This document shows, piece after piece, positions 33,069-41,794 of a stretch of DNA of 64,000 bases. Under the pieces are notes generated by a model. It was given only the letters and a program-made list of their open reading frames with translations. It ran no database searches and was not told where the DNA came from. The stretch's first letter is position 1. The number at the start of each line of letters is the position of its first letter. The DNA comes from an uncultured Oscillospiraceae bacterium (GTDB taxonomy: Bacteria > Bacillota > Clostridia > Oscillospirales > Ruminococcaceae), in contig UQMF01000001.1 of assembly GCA_900542145.1 (NCBI GenBank), positions 160,762 through 224,761 on the forward strand, in the 5' to 3' direction. A program made the position numbers and the translations under genes.

Positions 33069-34441
33069 ATCATTTCTCCCAGCAGATTGTTGTCTATCAC
33101 ATCGTCAAAGCGCACCTTCACGAAATCACCGATACGCGGCTTCTTTGCCCCCTGGGGAACACTGAAATAGATCATGCCGTCTATCTCCGGGGCGAACATC
33201 GCGCTTCTGCCGAAGTACAGTCCGCCATCGGCTAGGTACTTGTCGTAGCCCTCCACGACCACCTCGTCAGTGCTGCCTATCATCGCGTTGTACATCTCCG
33301 CGACGCGGGTATCCTGCTGCTCCTCGAGGATCTCCTTGCGGTGCTCGCGGACCTCCTCGTCCACCATATCCGGGAACGAAGCCGCCGGAGTTCCCTCCTC
33401 CTCGGAGTAGGCGAAGCAGCCCATGCGCTCGAAGCGCATTTCCTCGGCGAATTCACCCAGCTCGTTGAACTGCTCCTCGGTTTCCCCGGGAAATCCGGTG
33501 ATGAAGGTAGTCCTCAGCGTAATGCCCGGAATCTCGCGGCGTAGTTTCGCCACCAGTTCACGCAGACTGTCGCCGGTACATTTGCGGTTCATTCGCTTGA
33601 GTATTGCATCGTCGCAGTGCTGCATCGGAATATCCAGGTACTTCACGATCTTATCCTGGCGCTTCATGCAGTCGATAAGCTCGTCGGTTATTCTTTCCGG
33701 ATAGCAGTAAAGCATGCGTATCCACTTCAGCCCGTCTATCTCACACAGCTTGTCAAGAAGCTCCGGGAGTGCAAGGCGGTTGTAGAGGTCAAGTCCGTAT
33801 CTGGAAACGTCCTGCGCGATTATCACGATCTCCTTTACGCCGTCCTGTGCGAGGAGCCTGGTTTCCTCAACGATGTCCTCCATCCTGCGGCTTCTGTAGC
33901 GGCCGCGTATCTTCGGAATAGCGCAGTAGGTGCAGCAGTTATCGCAGCCGTCCGCGATACGCAGGTAGGCGTAGTGCGGCAGCGTGGAGATAATGCGCTT
34001 GCCCTCCATGCTGTGCTCCTCCTTCTTGCCGAAGTAGCACACCGCCGGAGTTCCCTCCTCGTGCGCCGGCTTGGAGAAGTCCACCAGACCGTCCACGATA
34101 TCCGCGATCCTGCCGTATTCCGCGATTCCCACCACCGCGTCTATCTCGGGGAATTCCTCCGCGAACTGGTCGCGGTAACGCTCGCTGAGGCAGCCGGTGA
34201 CGATTATGCGCTTTATCCTGCCCTCGTTCTTGAGGTCGATAAGCTCCATTATCCAGCCTATCGCCTCTTCCTTTGCGGACTGGATAAATCCGCAGGTGTT
34301 CACCAGGACTATATCCGCCATGCCCGGCTCCGCCACGAATGCGTAGCCCCTGTCTGCTATCTTCGCCATCATCTGCTCGGCGTCCACCTGGTTCTTTGAA
34401 CATCCCAGGGACACCATTGCGACCTTGATCTTATTGCTCAT
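33065..34441 (-). CDS. rimO: Ribosomal protein S12 methylthiotransferase RimO
   Basis: This 458-residue radical SAM enzyme methylthiolates Asp of ribosomal protein S12. The N-terminal UPF0004 domain begins VSLGCSKNQVDAEQMM and includes VNTCGFI and TGCLSERY, giving three cluster cysteines. The radical SAM motif is CDNCCTYC (near residue 170), and a C-terminal TRAM domain closes the protein. S12-specific relatives share the GCSKN start, in contrast to MiaB. It lies in the recA-recX-rimO-pgsA cluster. Confidence 0.95.
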   Translation of the reverse strand: MSNKIKVAMVSLGCSKNQVDAEQMMAKIADRGYAFVAEPGMADIVLVNTCGFIQSAKEEAIGWIMELIDLKNEGRIKRIIVTGCLSERYRDQFAEEFPEIDAVVGIAEYGRIADIVDGLVDFSKPAHEEGTPAVCYFGKKEEHSMEGKRIISTLPHYAYLRIADGCDNCCTYCAIPKIRGRYRSRRMEDIVEETRLLAQDGVKEIVIIAQDVSRYGLDLYNRLALPELLDKLCEIDGLKWIRMLYCYPERITDELIDCMKRQDKIVKYLDIPMQHCDDAILKRMNRKCTGDSLRELVAKLRREIPGITLRTTFITGFPGETEEQFNELGEFAEEMRFERMGCFAYSEEEGTPAASFPDMVDEEVREHRKEILEEQQDTRVAEMYNAMIGSTDEVVVEGYDKYLADGGLYFGRSAMFAPEIDGMIYFSVPQGAKKPRIGDFVKVRFDDVIDNNLLGEMI

Positions 34442-34459
34442 TTACTCCATTCTCTCCAG

Positions 34460-35134
34460 TCAGTCCTCAAATTCTTCATCTTCGGTAAGTTCCGCGCAGC
34501 GTTCCATGCAGCGCTTCACCTCGCCCCAGCCGTAGCCTCTCCGCGCCAGCGCCGCCATCGTGCGCCGCCGGTCGTCCGGGTCGTCCAGCTTTTCGCTGTA
34601 TTTCGTCTGCAGAAGGTGCATTATCTCCTCGTCGATGTCGTCCTCGGAGTACTCCGTCAGCACGTCCTCGATGAGATTCTTGTCAAGTCCCCGGCGCTGC
34701 ATTTCCCACCGGGTCTTTCCCATGCCGTAGCGTTTGCCGCGTATAAGGCGCTCCGCAAGCTTACGGGCATAGTCCTCATCGTCGATGTAGCCGTACTCCT
34801 GCATTGCGTCCGCAGCCGCCCGGGAAGCCTCCTCCCCGTAGGTGGGGAGCAGTTTCTTGTAAAGCTCGCCGTAGCAGTACATGCGGCTGCCCAGCAGGTA
34901 CAGCGCGCGCTTTTTCGCCTTGCGCATATTGTCCGCGCGCTGTAGCTTTTCCAGCAGCTCCGAGTCCATCTCGCCGCCCTCGTACAGGTCGTAATCCGCC
35001 ACCAGCGCGCAGTTCAGGAAGAACGTCGTTCCCCCCTCAAGCTCCAGCTTGTAGGTGTCGCCCTTGTACAGCGAAAGTTCCGTGATCCTGCCGCCGCTGA
35101 AATTATCGCCGCGGTAGTCCGAAAGCCGTTTCAT
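34460..35134 (-). CDS. recX: RecX-family regulatory protein
   Basis: This 224-residue protein has the three-helix repeats of RecX (ALYLLGSRMYCYGELYKKL; GYIDDEDYARKLAERLI; MGKTRWEMQRRGLDKNLIE). RecX caps RecA filaments and damps recombination. Its first 60 residues form a small beta domain seen in clostridial RecX. It begins 3 bases after recA ends, so the two are surely co-transcribed. The C-terminal tail is acidic. Confidence 0.92.
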   Translation of the reverse strand: MKRLSDYRGDNFSGGRITELSLYKGDTYKLELEGGTTFFLNCALVADYDLYEGGEMDSELLEKLQRADNMRKAKKRALYLLGSRMYCYGELYKKLLPTYGEEASRAAADAMQEYGYIDDEDYARKLAERLIRGKRYGMGKTRWEMQRRGLDKNLIEDVLTEYSEDDIDEEIMHLLQTKYSEKLDDPDDRRRTMAALARRGYGWGEVKRCMERCAELTEDEEFED

Positions 35135-35137
35135 CGC

Positions 35138-36337
35138 TTATTCAATATCCTCCGGGGAAAACTCTGCGTAGTCGTCATCGTCTGAATCCTCCGCCGGCTT
35201 CTTTGCAGGCTTCTTTGCGGAATCCGCGCCTTCTGCGGATACCTCCGCACCCTCGCCGGATTCCTCATCGTCCGATGTCAGGCTGTCAAGCAGGGAGGAG
35301 TTCTTCGCGAATTCCTCGCGGATCTTCCCCTCGATCTCGGCGCAGATATCCGCGTTGTTCTTGAGGTAATCCAGCACCTTGTCGCGGCCCTGACCGATCT
35401 TCATGTCGTTGTAGCTGAACCAGCTTCCGCTCTTCTTCACGATCTCAAATTCCACCGCGGTGTCCACGATCTCGCCCATCTTGGAAACGCCCTGACCGTA
35501 CAGAATATCGAACTCCGCAGTCTTAAAGGGTGGAGCCACCTTGTTTTTCACAACCTTGCACTTGGTGCGGTTTCCGATTATCTCGCCGCCGTCCTTGATA
35601 GGCTCACCGCGGCGCACCTCAATGCGCACGGAGGAGTAGAACTTCAGCGCACGGCCGCCGGGAGTGGTTTCCGGATTGCCGTACATCACGCCGATCTTCT
35701 CGCGTATCTGGTTGATGAATATTGCCACGGTGTTGGTATTGCTGATGACTGCGGTGAGCTTTCTCATCGCCTGGGACATCAGTCTTGCCTGCACTCCGAC
35801 ATGCGCGTCGCCCATATCGCCGTCTATCTCCGCCTTGGTCGTCATGGCGGCAACGGAGTCCAGTACGATTATGTCGATGGCGCCGGAGCGTACCAGCGTT
35901 TCGATGATCTCCAGGGCCTGCTCGCCGGTGTCCGGCTGGGAAACCAGCAGGTTATCCACGTCAACGCCAAGCTTTCTCGCGTAAACCGGGTCAAGGGCGT
36001 GCTCCACGTCGATGAATGCCGCCATGCCGCCTGCCTTCTGCGCCTCGGCTACCGCCTGGAGGGAGATGGTGGTCTTACCGGAGGACTCAGTACCGTATAT
36101 TTCGATGATACGTCCGCGCGGAAGTCCGCCGATACCCAGCGCCAGGTCAAGCATGAGGGAGCCGGTGGAAATGCACTCGATATCCATGTGGCGGTTCTCG
36201 CCCATGAACATTACGGTGCCCTCGCCGAATTTCTTTTCCAGCTGCGCCATCGCGCTCTTGAGCACCTTTTCGCGCTCCGCCGGGTCAACAACTCTTACGA
36301 CGGGCTTCGGCGCCGCCGCCTTTTTCTTGTCAGCCAT
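35138..36337 (-). CDS. recA: Recombinase A
   Basis: This 399-residue protein catalyses homologous pairing and triggers LexA cleavage. Walker A GTESSGKTT lies at 82-90, Walker B is IIVLDSVAAM, loop L1 follows (GDMGDAHVGVQARLMSQAMR), and NTVAIFINQIREKIGVM and loop L2 (YGNPETTPGGRALKF) are intact. The C terminus has about 50 extra acidic and lysine/alanine-rich residues. It overlaps prmC by 8 bases; no promoter or LexA-like site is seen just upstream, so expression comes from the operon or from a promoter inside prmC. Confidence 0.98.
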   Translation of the reverse strand: MADKKKAAAPKPVVRVVDPAEREKVLKSAMAQLEKKFGEGTVMFMGENRHMDIECISTGSLMLDLALGIGGLPRGRIIEIYGTESSGKTTISLQAVAEAQKAGGMAAFIDVEHALDPVYARKLGVDVDNLLVSQPDTGEQALEIIETLVRSGAIDIIVLDSVAAMTTKAEIDGDMGDAHVGVQARLMSQAMRKLTAVISNTNTVAIFINQIREKIGVMYGNPETTPGGRALKFYSSVRIEVRRGEPIKDGGEIIGNRTKCKVVKNKVAPPFKTAEFDILYGQGVSKMGEIVDTAVEFEIVKKSGSWFSYNDMKIGQGRDKVLDYLKNNADICAEIEGKIREEFAKNSSLLDSLTSDDEESGEGAEVSAEGADSAKKPAKKPAEDSDDDDYAEFSPEDIE

Positions 36338-37208
36338 TATGATTACCTCCGTCTTTTATTCCGTATATCACACGGATAACTCCGCACAGGTCCTTCTTGT
36401 ACTGTGCGCGCATTCCGCATTCCTCAAACATCTGCATGACGTCAGATTCCTGACCCATGCCTATTTCCGCCGCCAGCATTCCGCCGGGCTTCAGTCTTCC
36501 GCTCCACAGCGGTATCATTCTGCGGTAGTAGTCCAGCCCGTCCACGCCGCCGGCAAGCGCCGTTTCCGGCTCGAACTTCACTTCCGTCTGAAGTTCCCGC
36601 ATATCCTTTTCCGTAAGGTACGGCGGATTCGTGACTATCAGGTCGCACAGCGGCATTTCCTCTGCCGTCCGGTCGGAGAGCACGTCCCCCTGAACAGCCT
36701 CACACAGGTCGGAAACTCCGTTCAGTGCGATGTTCCTGCGCAGGTATTCAAGCGCCCTGTCCGAAAGCTCCACCAGGCGCACCGGGACTTTCCCCAGAGC
36801 CGCCAGCGTAATTCCGATGCAGCCGCTCCCGGCGCATAAGTCCGCCGCCTGGAATCCGTCCCCCGGGTGGGATTTCACGAATCCCAGCGCAAGCTCCGCT
36901 ATCGTTTCGGTATCCTGCCGCGGAATAAGAACCCCGGGCCCCACCTCGAAAGGCAGCCCGTAGAACTCCCACTCGCCGAGAATGTATTGCAGCGGCTCTC
37001 CGGAATTCCTCCGGGCAGTCCCCTGACGCACGGATTCCGCCTGCGCCCCCGTCACCGGACGTGCCGGGAATATCAGCATGTCGTTCCGCGTGACGCCGCA
37101 GAACCGCATTATGAGCTGCTCCGCCTCAAACCGGGCATTGTCGTTTCCGCCCTCCGAGAGGGACTGCGTGCATTCCCTCAGCAGTTCGCCGATATTCATG
37201 CCGCTCAC
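36330..37208 (-). CDS. prmC: Peptide chain release factor N5-glutamine methyltransferase
   Basis: This 292-residue enzyme methylates the GGQ glutamine of RF1 and RF2. It has an N-terminal helical domain, the SAM motif DLCAGSGCIGI (about residue 120) and the catalytic NPPY (TNPPYLTEKD). The start may be GTG 37208, which overlaps the DUF1385 stop by 4 bases, or ATG 37199. In most firmicutes prmC follows prfA and a DUF1385 gene (ywkD/ywlG region). Here DUF1385 precedes it, but prfA is absent. Confidence 0.95.
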   Translation of the reverse strand: MSGMNIGELLRECTQSLSEGGNDNARFEAEQLIMRFCGVTRNDMLIFPARPVTGAQAESVRQGTARRNSGEPLQYILGEWEFYGLPFEVGPGVLIPRQDTETIAELALGFVKSHPGDGFQAADLCAGSGCIGITLAALGKVPVRLVELSDRALEYLRRNIALNGVSDLCEAVQGDVLSDRTAEEMPLCDLIVTNPPYLTEKDMRELQTEVKFEPETALAGGVDGLDYYRRMIPLWSGRLKPGGMLAAEIGMGQESDVMQMFEECGMRAQYKKDLCGVIRVIYGIKDGGNHNG

Positions 37209-38269
37209 CAGTTGTCGTCCTCGCCTTCCCTGGGCAGGCAGGGAGTTACCGCGGCAATAGCCACCTCGATCATGCTGTCGTCAGGCTCCTTGGTGGTTAT
37301 GCGCTGCATCCACAGTCCGGGGGCGGAGAATATCCTCGTCACGATGTTGTCGTGACGTCCGGCGATACGGATAAGCTCATATGCGAATCCCACCACAAAC
37401 GGCAGCAGTATCAGCTTGCATACCGTACGGAGAAGTATCGCGATGTTGTCGCTGCCGAGGTGGAGCCAGCTCTTGAAAAGCTCCGGAGTGATCGGCACCA
37501 CGCTGTACACCAGAATGCTCACCAGCAGCGTAATGATGATGAAGCTGGTGCCACATCTCGGGTGGAATCTCGTCATCGGGCGCACATTCTCCACGGTGAG
37601 GGGCTTCCCGGCTTCGTAGCAGGCGATGGTCTTGTGCTCGGCGCCGTGGTAGCGGTACATTCTGTGCATATCCTTCGTCTTGGAGGTCACCCACATATAC
37701 GCCACGAAAATCACGATCTTGATTATTCCCTCAAAGGTGGTGCGCCACATGGAGATATCCACCGATTTCACCAGCAGCGTGCTCCCTGCCGGAAGTCCCG
37801 GCAGGACGCTCTCAAGTCCGCCGAGAGGCTGCGTGGGGAGCAGGTTCTCTATCCAGGTGAACAGATAGCTTGGAACAAGCAGGAACAGGAATACCGCCAG
37901 TGCGATGCCAATTACCATCGCAACCGCCATGATTGCTCCGGTGAGCTTGTCGCCGAACTTCTCGTCAAGCCACTTCTCGAACTTTGACGGCTCTTCTTCC
38001 TCCTCATCGTCCAGCATTCCGCTCTTTTCAGCGGATTTCATCAGGCACTTGTAGCCCTCGCCCAGCTGCTGCACGAAATTAATGCTGCCACGGATAACCG
38101 GGCACTTGTTGTACCATTTCTTCGGCTTGATATCCCACTCGTCCACGTCGATGGAGCCGTCCTTCATGCGGACCGCCATCGCGCCCTTGGATACGCCTTT
38201 CATCATTACGCCCTCGATAAGCGCCTGTCCGCCTATCGTGGTCTTTTTTCCTGTATTCTTACTCCCCAT
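37205..38269 (-). CDS. DUF1385 (YqhQ-like) membrane protein
   Basis: This 354-residue protein starts GKKTTIGGQALIEGVMMKG, the hallmark of DUF1385. Hydrophobic segments lie at about 110-135, 190-205, 250-275 and 285-310. The conserved MHRMYRYHGAEHKTIACYE and FHPRCGTSFI provide His/Cys residues that could bind metal. The function is unknown; relatives are often beside prmC and prfA. It overlaps the kinase gene by 11 bases and prmC by 4. Confidence 0.88.
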   Translation of the reverse strand: MGSKNTGKKTTIGGQALIEGVMMKGVSKGAMAVRMKDGSIDVDEWDIKPKKWYNKCPVIRGSINFVQQLGEGYKCLMKSAEKSGMLDDEEEEEPSKFEKWLDEKFGDKLTGAIMAVAMVIGIALAVFLFLLVPSYLFTWIENLLPTQPLGGLESVLPGLPAGSTLLVKSVDISMWRTTFEGIIKIVIFVAYMWVTSKTKDMHRMYRYHGAEHKTIACYEAGKPLTVENVRPMTRFHPRCGTSFIIITLLVSILVYSVVPITPELFKSWLHLGSDNIAILLRTVCKLILLPFVVGFAYELIRIAGRHDNIVTRIFSAPGLWMQRITTKEPDDSMIEVAIAAVTPCLPREGEDDNW

Positions 38270-39707
38270 CAGGGTCGCTCCTTTCGTTCATCTGCTTGAG
38301 CGGCAGCGTTATCGTCACGGTGGTGCCCTTTCCGAGCACGCTGTCGATATCCAGGGTGCCGCCGTGCATGGAGATTATCTCGTCCGCCACCGCAAGCCCT
38401 ATTCCACTGCCCCGACGGGTATTGTCCGCCTTGTAGAATTTCGCCTTGACCTTCGGAAGGTCCGCCGCCGCGATACCGATTCCGGTATCCGCAACGGTGA
38501 TCGTCAGGGTGTCCGTCCCCTTTTCAACGCTGATGTCCACGCTTCCACCGGGGTCGGAGTATTTTATCGCATTGTCGATAACGTTGATGAACACCTGCCG
38601 CAGCCGGTTCTTGTCGCCGTATACCACGCACAGGAATTCCGGCTCGGTGTAGTGTATCGTCTTGTTCTCCTTGCGCGCCTTGTCGGTGTATATCAGCAGG
38701 GCGTCGTCAAGTTCCGCGATGATGTCTATGTTCGCCATCTGGAGGGTGAATCTGCCGTTCTGTATCCGCGAGAAATCCAGCAGTTCCTCCACCATTCCCT
38801 CAAGTCTGCCGGTTTCGTGAGTGATGACCGTCATTCCCTTGCGGTAGGTGTCCTCGTCGTAGCCTGCCTGGAGCGTTTCGCTCCAGCCCTTTATCGCCGT
38901 CAGCGGAGTTCTCAGTTCATGGCTGACCGATGAAATGAAATCGTTCTTTATCGCCTCGGAATTCTCAAGCTCGTCCGCCATGTCGTTGAACACCCGGGAA
39001 AGCTCGCCTATCTCGTCGTTATTCCGTATTGCGATACGCTCCGAGAAGTCACCCTTAGCAAGCTTCTTCGCGGTCACACTTATCTGCATGAGCGGAACGC
39101 AGATGGATTTGACGAAGTACATTCCGCTGCTTATTACCAGCAGGATAACCGCCGCGCTCACCATGACAGCGGCAAGCATTATCGTTCCCAGCTGGGAATC
39201 CACCTGCTTCATGGAGGTGACGTACCGCAGCGCGTTGTAATTGGAGCTGGGCTGCGCGATGGTGACGGTGACGGCGATGATGTTCTCGCCGTTCTCATAT
39301 CCATGGAATATTCCCACGCCGTCGTCTGCCTTCATCGCCATGTCGTAGTCCGGCATGTTGTAGCTTTCGTCCGGGGAGAATCCGCTGCTGCTGAGGGTGA
39401 CCTCGCCGCTTCTGTTGATGGACATCATCTCCATCTGCTCCTTCTTGTCGAAGCCCTCGATAAGCTCCCGCACCTCGGAGGAGTAGTTCACCGCCATGTC
39501 CTCGTACAGCCTGGAGAGCACCGTCGCCGTGGCATTAGCCTCGGACACCAGGTAGTTCTCCGCCGAGCCGTAGTAGTACATCCGTGTGAAGTAGTAAATG
39601 CAGACGTTCGCAATGACCAGAAGAATCCCGACCACGCTGAGCGTATTGAACATCCATCGTCCGGCAATGGAGCTGCGCAGACCCACGCGCATTGTTCTGT
39701 TGTCCAT
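38259..39707 (-). CDS. Sensor histidine kinase
   Basis: The start is ATG 39707, overlapping the stop of the response regulator gene (ATGA). The 482-residue protein has a membrane segment at about 20-42, an extracellular sensor domain of about 130 residues, a second membrane segment (about 175-200) and a HAMP domain. The HisKA box is SSVSHELRTPLTAIKG (phospho-His near residue 262), followed by N, G1 (DTGIGI) and G2 (GSGIGLAV) boxes. It is paired with the OmpR-type regulator just upstream. The signal is unknown; the two upstream membrane/lipoprotein genes may take part. Confidence 0.95.
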   Translation of the reverse strand: MDNRTMRVGLRSSIAGRWMFNTLSVVGILLVIANVCIYYFTRMYYYGSAENYLVSEANATATVLSRLYEDMAVNYSSEVRELIEGFDKKEQMEMMSINRSGEVTLSSSGFSPDESYNMPDYDMAMKADDGVGIFHGYENGENIIAVTVTIAQPSSNYNALRYVTSMKQVDSQLGTIMLAAVMVSAAVILLVISSGMYFVKSICVPLMQISVTAKKLAKGDFSERIAIRNNDEIGELSRVFNDMADELENSEAIKNDFISSVSHELRTPLTAIKGWSETLQAGYDEDTYRKGMTVITHETGRLEGMVEELLDFSRIQNGRFTLQMANIDIIAELDDALLIYTDKARKENKTIHYTEPEFLCVVYGDKNRLRQVFINVIDNAIKYSDPGGSVDISVEKGTDTLTITVADTGIGIAAADLPKVKAKFYKADNTRRGSGIGLAVADEIISMHGGTLDIDSVLGKGTTVTITLPLKQMNERSDPDGE

Positions 39708-40402
39708 CAGCCGTTCCACTTATAGCCGAAGCCCCATATCGTCTGTATGTACTGCGGATTGGAGGGGTCCTCCTCGATCTTCATCCGCAGCCGTCGTATA
39801 TTCACATCGACCACCTTGTCATCACCGAAGTAAGCCTCGCCCCAGATATGGTGGAGTATCGTCTTTCTGTCCAGCGCGGTGCCGCGGTTCTTGAGCAGAA
39901 ACTCCATGATGTGGTATTCCACCTGGGTCAGCTCCACCGGCTCGCCGTTCTTGAGCACGGTGCGGCTCTGGTGATCCAGCGTGAAGGGACCGGAGGTGAT
40001 GTTGCGCACCGCCTCCTGCCGGGACTGGCTAACATTCACGCGGCGGTAGATGGCGTCCACCCTCGCCACCAGCTCCGACGGACTGAACGGCTTGGTGACG
40101 TAGTCGTCCGCGCCGATCATAAGGCAGTTCACCTTGTCCATCTCCTGGCTCTTGGCGGAGAGCATGATTATTCCTATCTCGCTGCTCTGCTCCCGTATCC
40201 AGCGGCAGAGCGCGAAGCCGTCCATGCCGGGCATCATGATATCCAGCAGGGCGACGTCGAAATTGCCGTTCTGCTCGGTGTAGACCTTCACGGCGTCCTC
40301 GCCGCAGGATACGTCCACCACGTCATATCCGGACCTCACAAGGTTTATCACGACGAAATCGCGGATAGCGTCCTCGTCCTCGCATACCAGAATTCTCTTC
40401 AT
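39707..40402 (-). CDS. OmpR/PhoB-family response regulator
   Basis: This 231-residue protein has a receiver domain with acidic pocket CEDED, phospho-acceptor Asp in VALLDIMMPGMDG (about residue 54), Ser in IMLSAKS and Lys in DDYVTKPF. A winged-helix DNA-binding domain follows (LTQVEYHIMEFLLKNRG ... VDVNIRRLRMKIEED ... TIWGFGYKW). It starts 16 bases after the lipoprotein gene and overlaps the kinase gene. Its likely target is its own operon, but no repeat typical of such sites was identified. Confidence 0.95.
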   Translation of the reverse strand: MKRILVCEDEDAIRDFVVINLVRSGYDVVDVSCGEDAVKVYTEQNGNFDVALLDIMMPGMDGFALCRWIREQSSEIGIIMLSAKSQEMDKVNCLMIGADDYVTKPFSPSELVARVDAIYRRVNVSQSRQEAVRNITSGPFTLDHQSRTVLKNGEPVELTQVEYHIMEFLLKNRGTALDRKTILHHIWGEAYFGDDKVVDVNIRRLRMKIEEDPSNPQYIQTIWGFGYKWNG

Positions 40403-40418
40403 ATTCTCCCTTTCTGCG

Positions 40419-41786
40419 TCACAGCACGATGAAACTGTCCCTCAGCTCGCTCTCGGTCAGCGCAAGCTTTCCGGTGAGATAGCCGGTGGTTTCCTTGCAG
40501 CAGATTATGTTCTCTTCGTTCTCGCCGATCATGTGATAATCCTTGGAGTTCACCAGCGCTTCGGTGTCGTCCTTGTCGATGGTGCGGATTCGCATGAGCT
40601 CGGTGCTGTCGTTGACCTCCAGCCCGGTATCCTGGCTGTAGGATATGAATATTATCTCGTTGTCCTGGGAATTCACCACAGCCGTCACGACTCCCTGCCA
40701 GCGGCTCGGGAACAGCAGCGCGAAGTTGTACTTGCTGCTGTAATAGCTGTAGTATTCCTGCTCGTAGCAATTGTTCTTCACGGTATACCACGCTACCGCG
40801 CACAGCTGTTCGGAGCGCGTCAGCGTTTCATAGCCCGGCAGCGGCACCATGGACGGTATCTCCAGGAATCCGTCGCCGTCGATGTCGGTGCTGCGTATAT
40901 CCGTCATGTAATCGTTGGTGAACCGGGAGATCGCGTTGGTGCGCGTCCCCTCTTCCCCGGCGAGGAAATTCACCGGCGTCATCAGCCTTCCGTTCCTGCA
41001 ATACAGCACGTCCGTGCCGTACTGCCCGTTGCCCCGGCTGTAATCCACGAACAGCGCCGTGGTATCCTCCGCCAGCTGACCCTTCGTCACGCCGACGAAA
41101 TCCGCGCCGGTGCCTCCGAACGGAGTTTCGCTGAGCTTCACCAGTCCGTCGTCGTTCTTTGTGAACATCATCGCCATAGCGACCTGCGTGGTTTTGTCCG
41201 GAACCACGGTGATAAGTTCGTCCTGCCCGTCGGAGTTCAGATCCATGACCTCCATGCAGGCGTAACTTCCGTTGTAAAGCTCCGTGATGATTCCGCTGCT
41301 GTAGTTCAGCACGCTCAGCGTCTTTTCAGTCTGGTTCAGCATGGAGCAGCACACGATAACCTCGGTGCACTTCCCGTCGCCCAGCTTCGCGAAGCTGATA
41401 CTGTCCACCTCGCTGCCGACGCATGCCAGGTCGTAGACCGCCTGCCACTGCCCGTCGTATTTATCCAGCACCTTCATGCGCAGCGCACTCTCGCCGGACT
41501 GCACCGACTGGCTCTCGTAAAAGACCAGGGCTTCCTCCCCGGGCTCGTCGTCGATATTCTGGAGCACGAACGCCGAGCGGAATCCGCCGCCGCGAGGATA
41601 CTTCAGATTCACGGAATTACCCGTGCTGTTGATGAGCGCCTGGTATATCTCGCTCTGCTCCTGGGTCAGCTTCGGCGCAGTGAGAAGATTCTCCACCGAC
41701 GCGCCGGAGCAGCCGCCGAGCAGTAATGCCGCAGTCAGCGCCGCCGCGCCGCGCAGCAGTTTATTCGACTTTCCGACTGTCAACAC
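40419..41786 (-). CDS. Lipoprotein with VCBS/EF-hand-like repeats, upstream of a two-component system
   Basis: The open frame reaches 41951, but that part overlaps the previous gene in another frame. The best start is GTG 41786 (or TTG 41783), 8 bases past the previous stop; the ribosome binding site is unclear. The product has a signal sequence KLLRGAAALTAALLLGGC with a lipobox cysteine. The mature part holds segments like VMDLNSDGQDELITVV and IRSTDIDGDGFLEIPSM, which resemble VCBS/FG-GAP calcium-binding repeats, so a beta-propeller is likely. Its place directly before the response regulator and kinase suggests an extracytoplasmic sensing role, which is inferred. Confidence 0.8.
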   Translation of the reverse strand: MLTVGKSNKLLRGAAALTAALLLGGCSGASVENLLTAPKLTQEQSEIYQALINSTGNSVNLKYPRGGGFRSAFVLQNIDDEPGEEALVFYESQSVQSGESALRMKVLDKYDGQWQAVYDLACVGSEVDSISFAKLGDGKCTEVIVCCSMLNQTEKTLSVLNYSSGIITELYNGSYACMEVMDLNSDGQDELITVVPDKTTQVAMAMMFTKNDDGLVKLSETPFGGTGADFVGVTKGQLAEDTTALFVDYSRGNGQYGTDVLYCRNGRLMTPVNFLAGEEGTRTNAISRFTNDYMTDIRSTDIDGDGFLEIPSMVPLPGYETLTRSEQLCAVAWYTVKNNCYEQEYYSYYSSKYNFALLFPSRWQGVVTAVVNSQDNEIIFISYSQDTGLEVNDSTELMRIRTIDKDDTEALVNSKDYHMIGENEENIICCKETTGYLTGKLALTESELRDSFIVL

Positions 41787-41794
41787 CCCCGGTA

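Noticed and set aside
36330..36400. LexA-type SOS box before recA
   Set aside because: No sequence resembling the gram-positive LexA consensus was found between the prmC end and the recA start.
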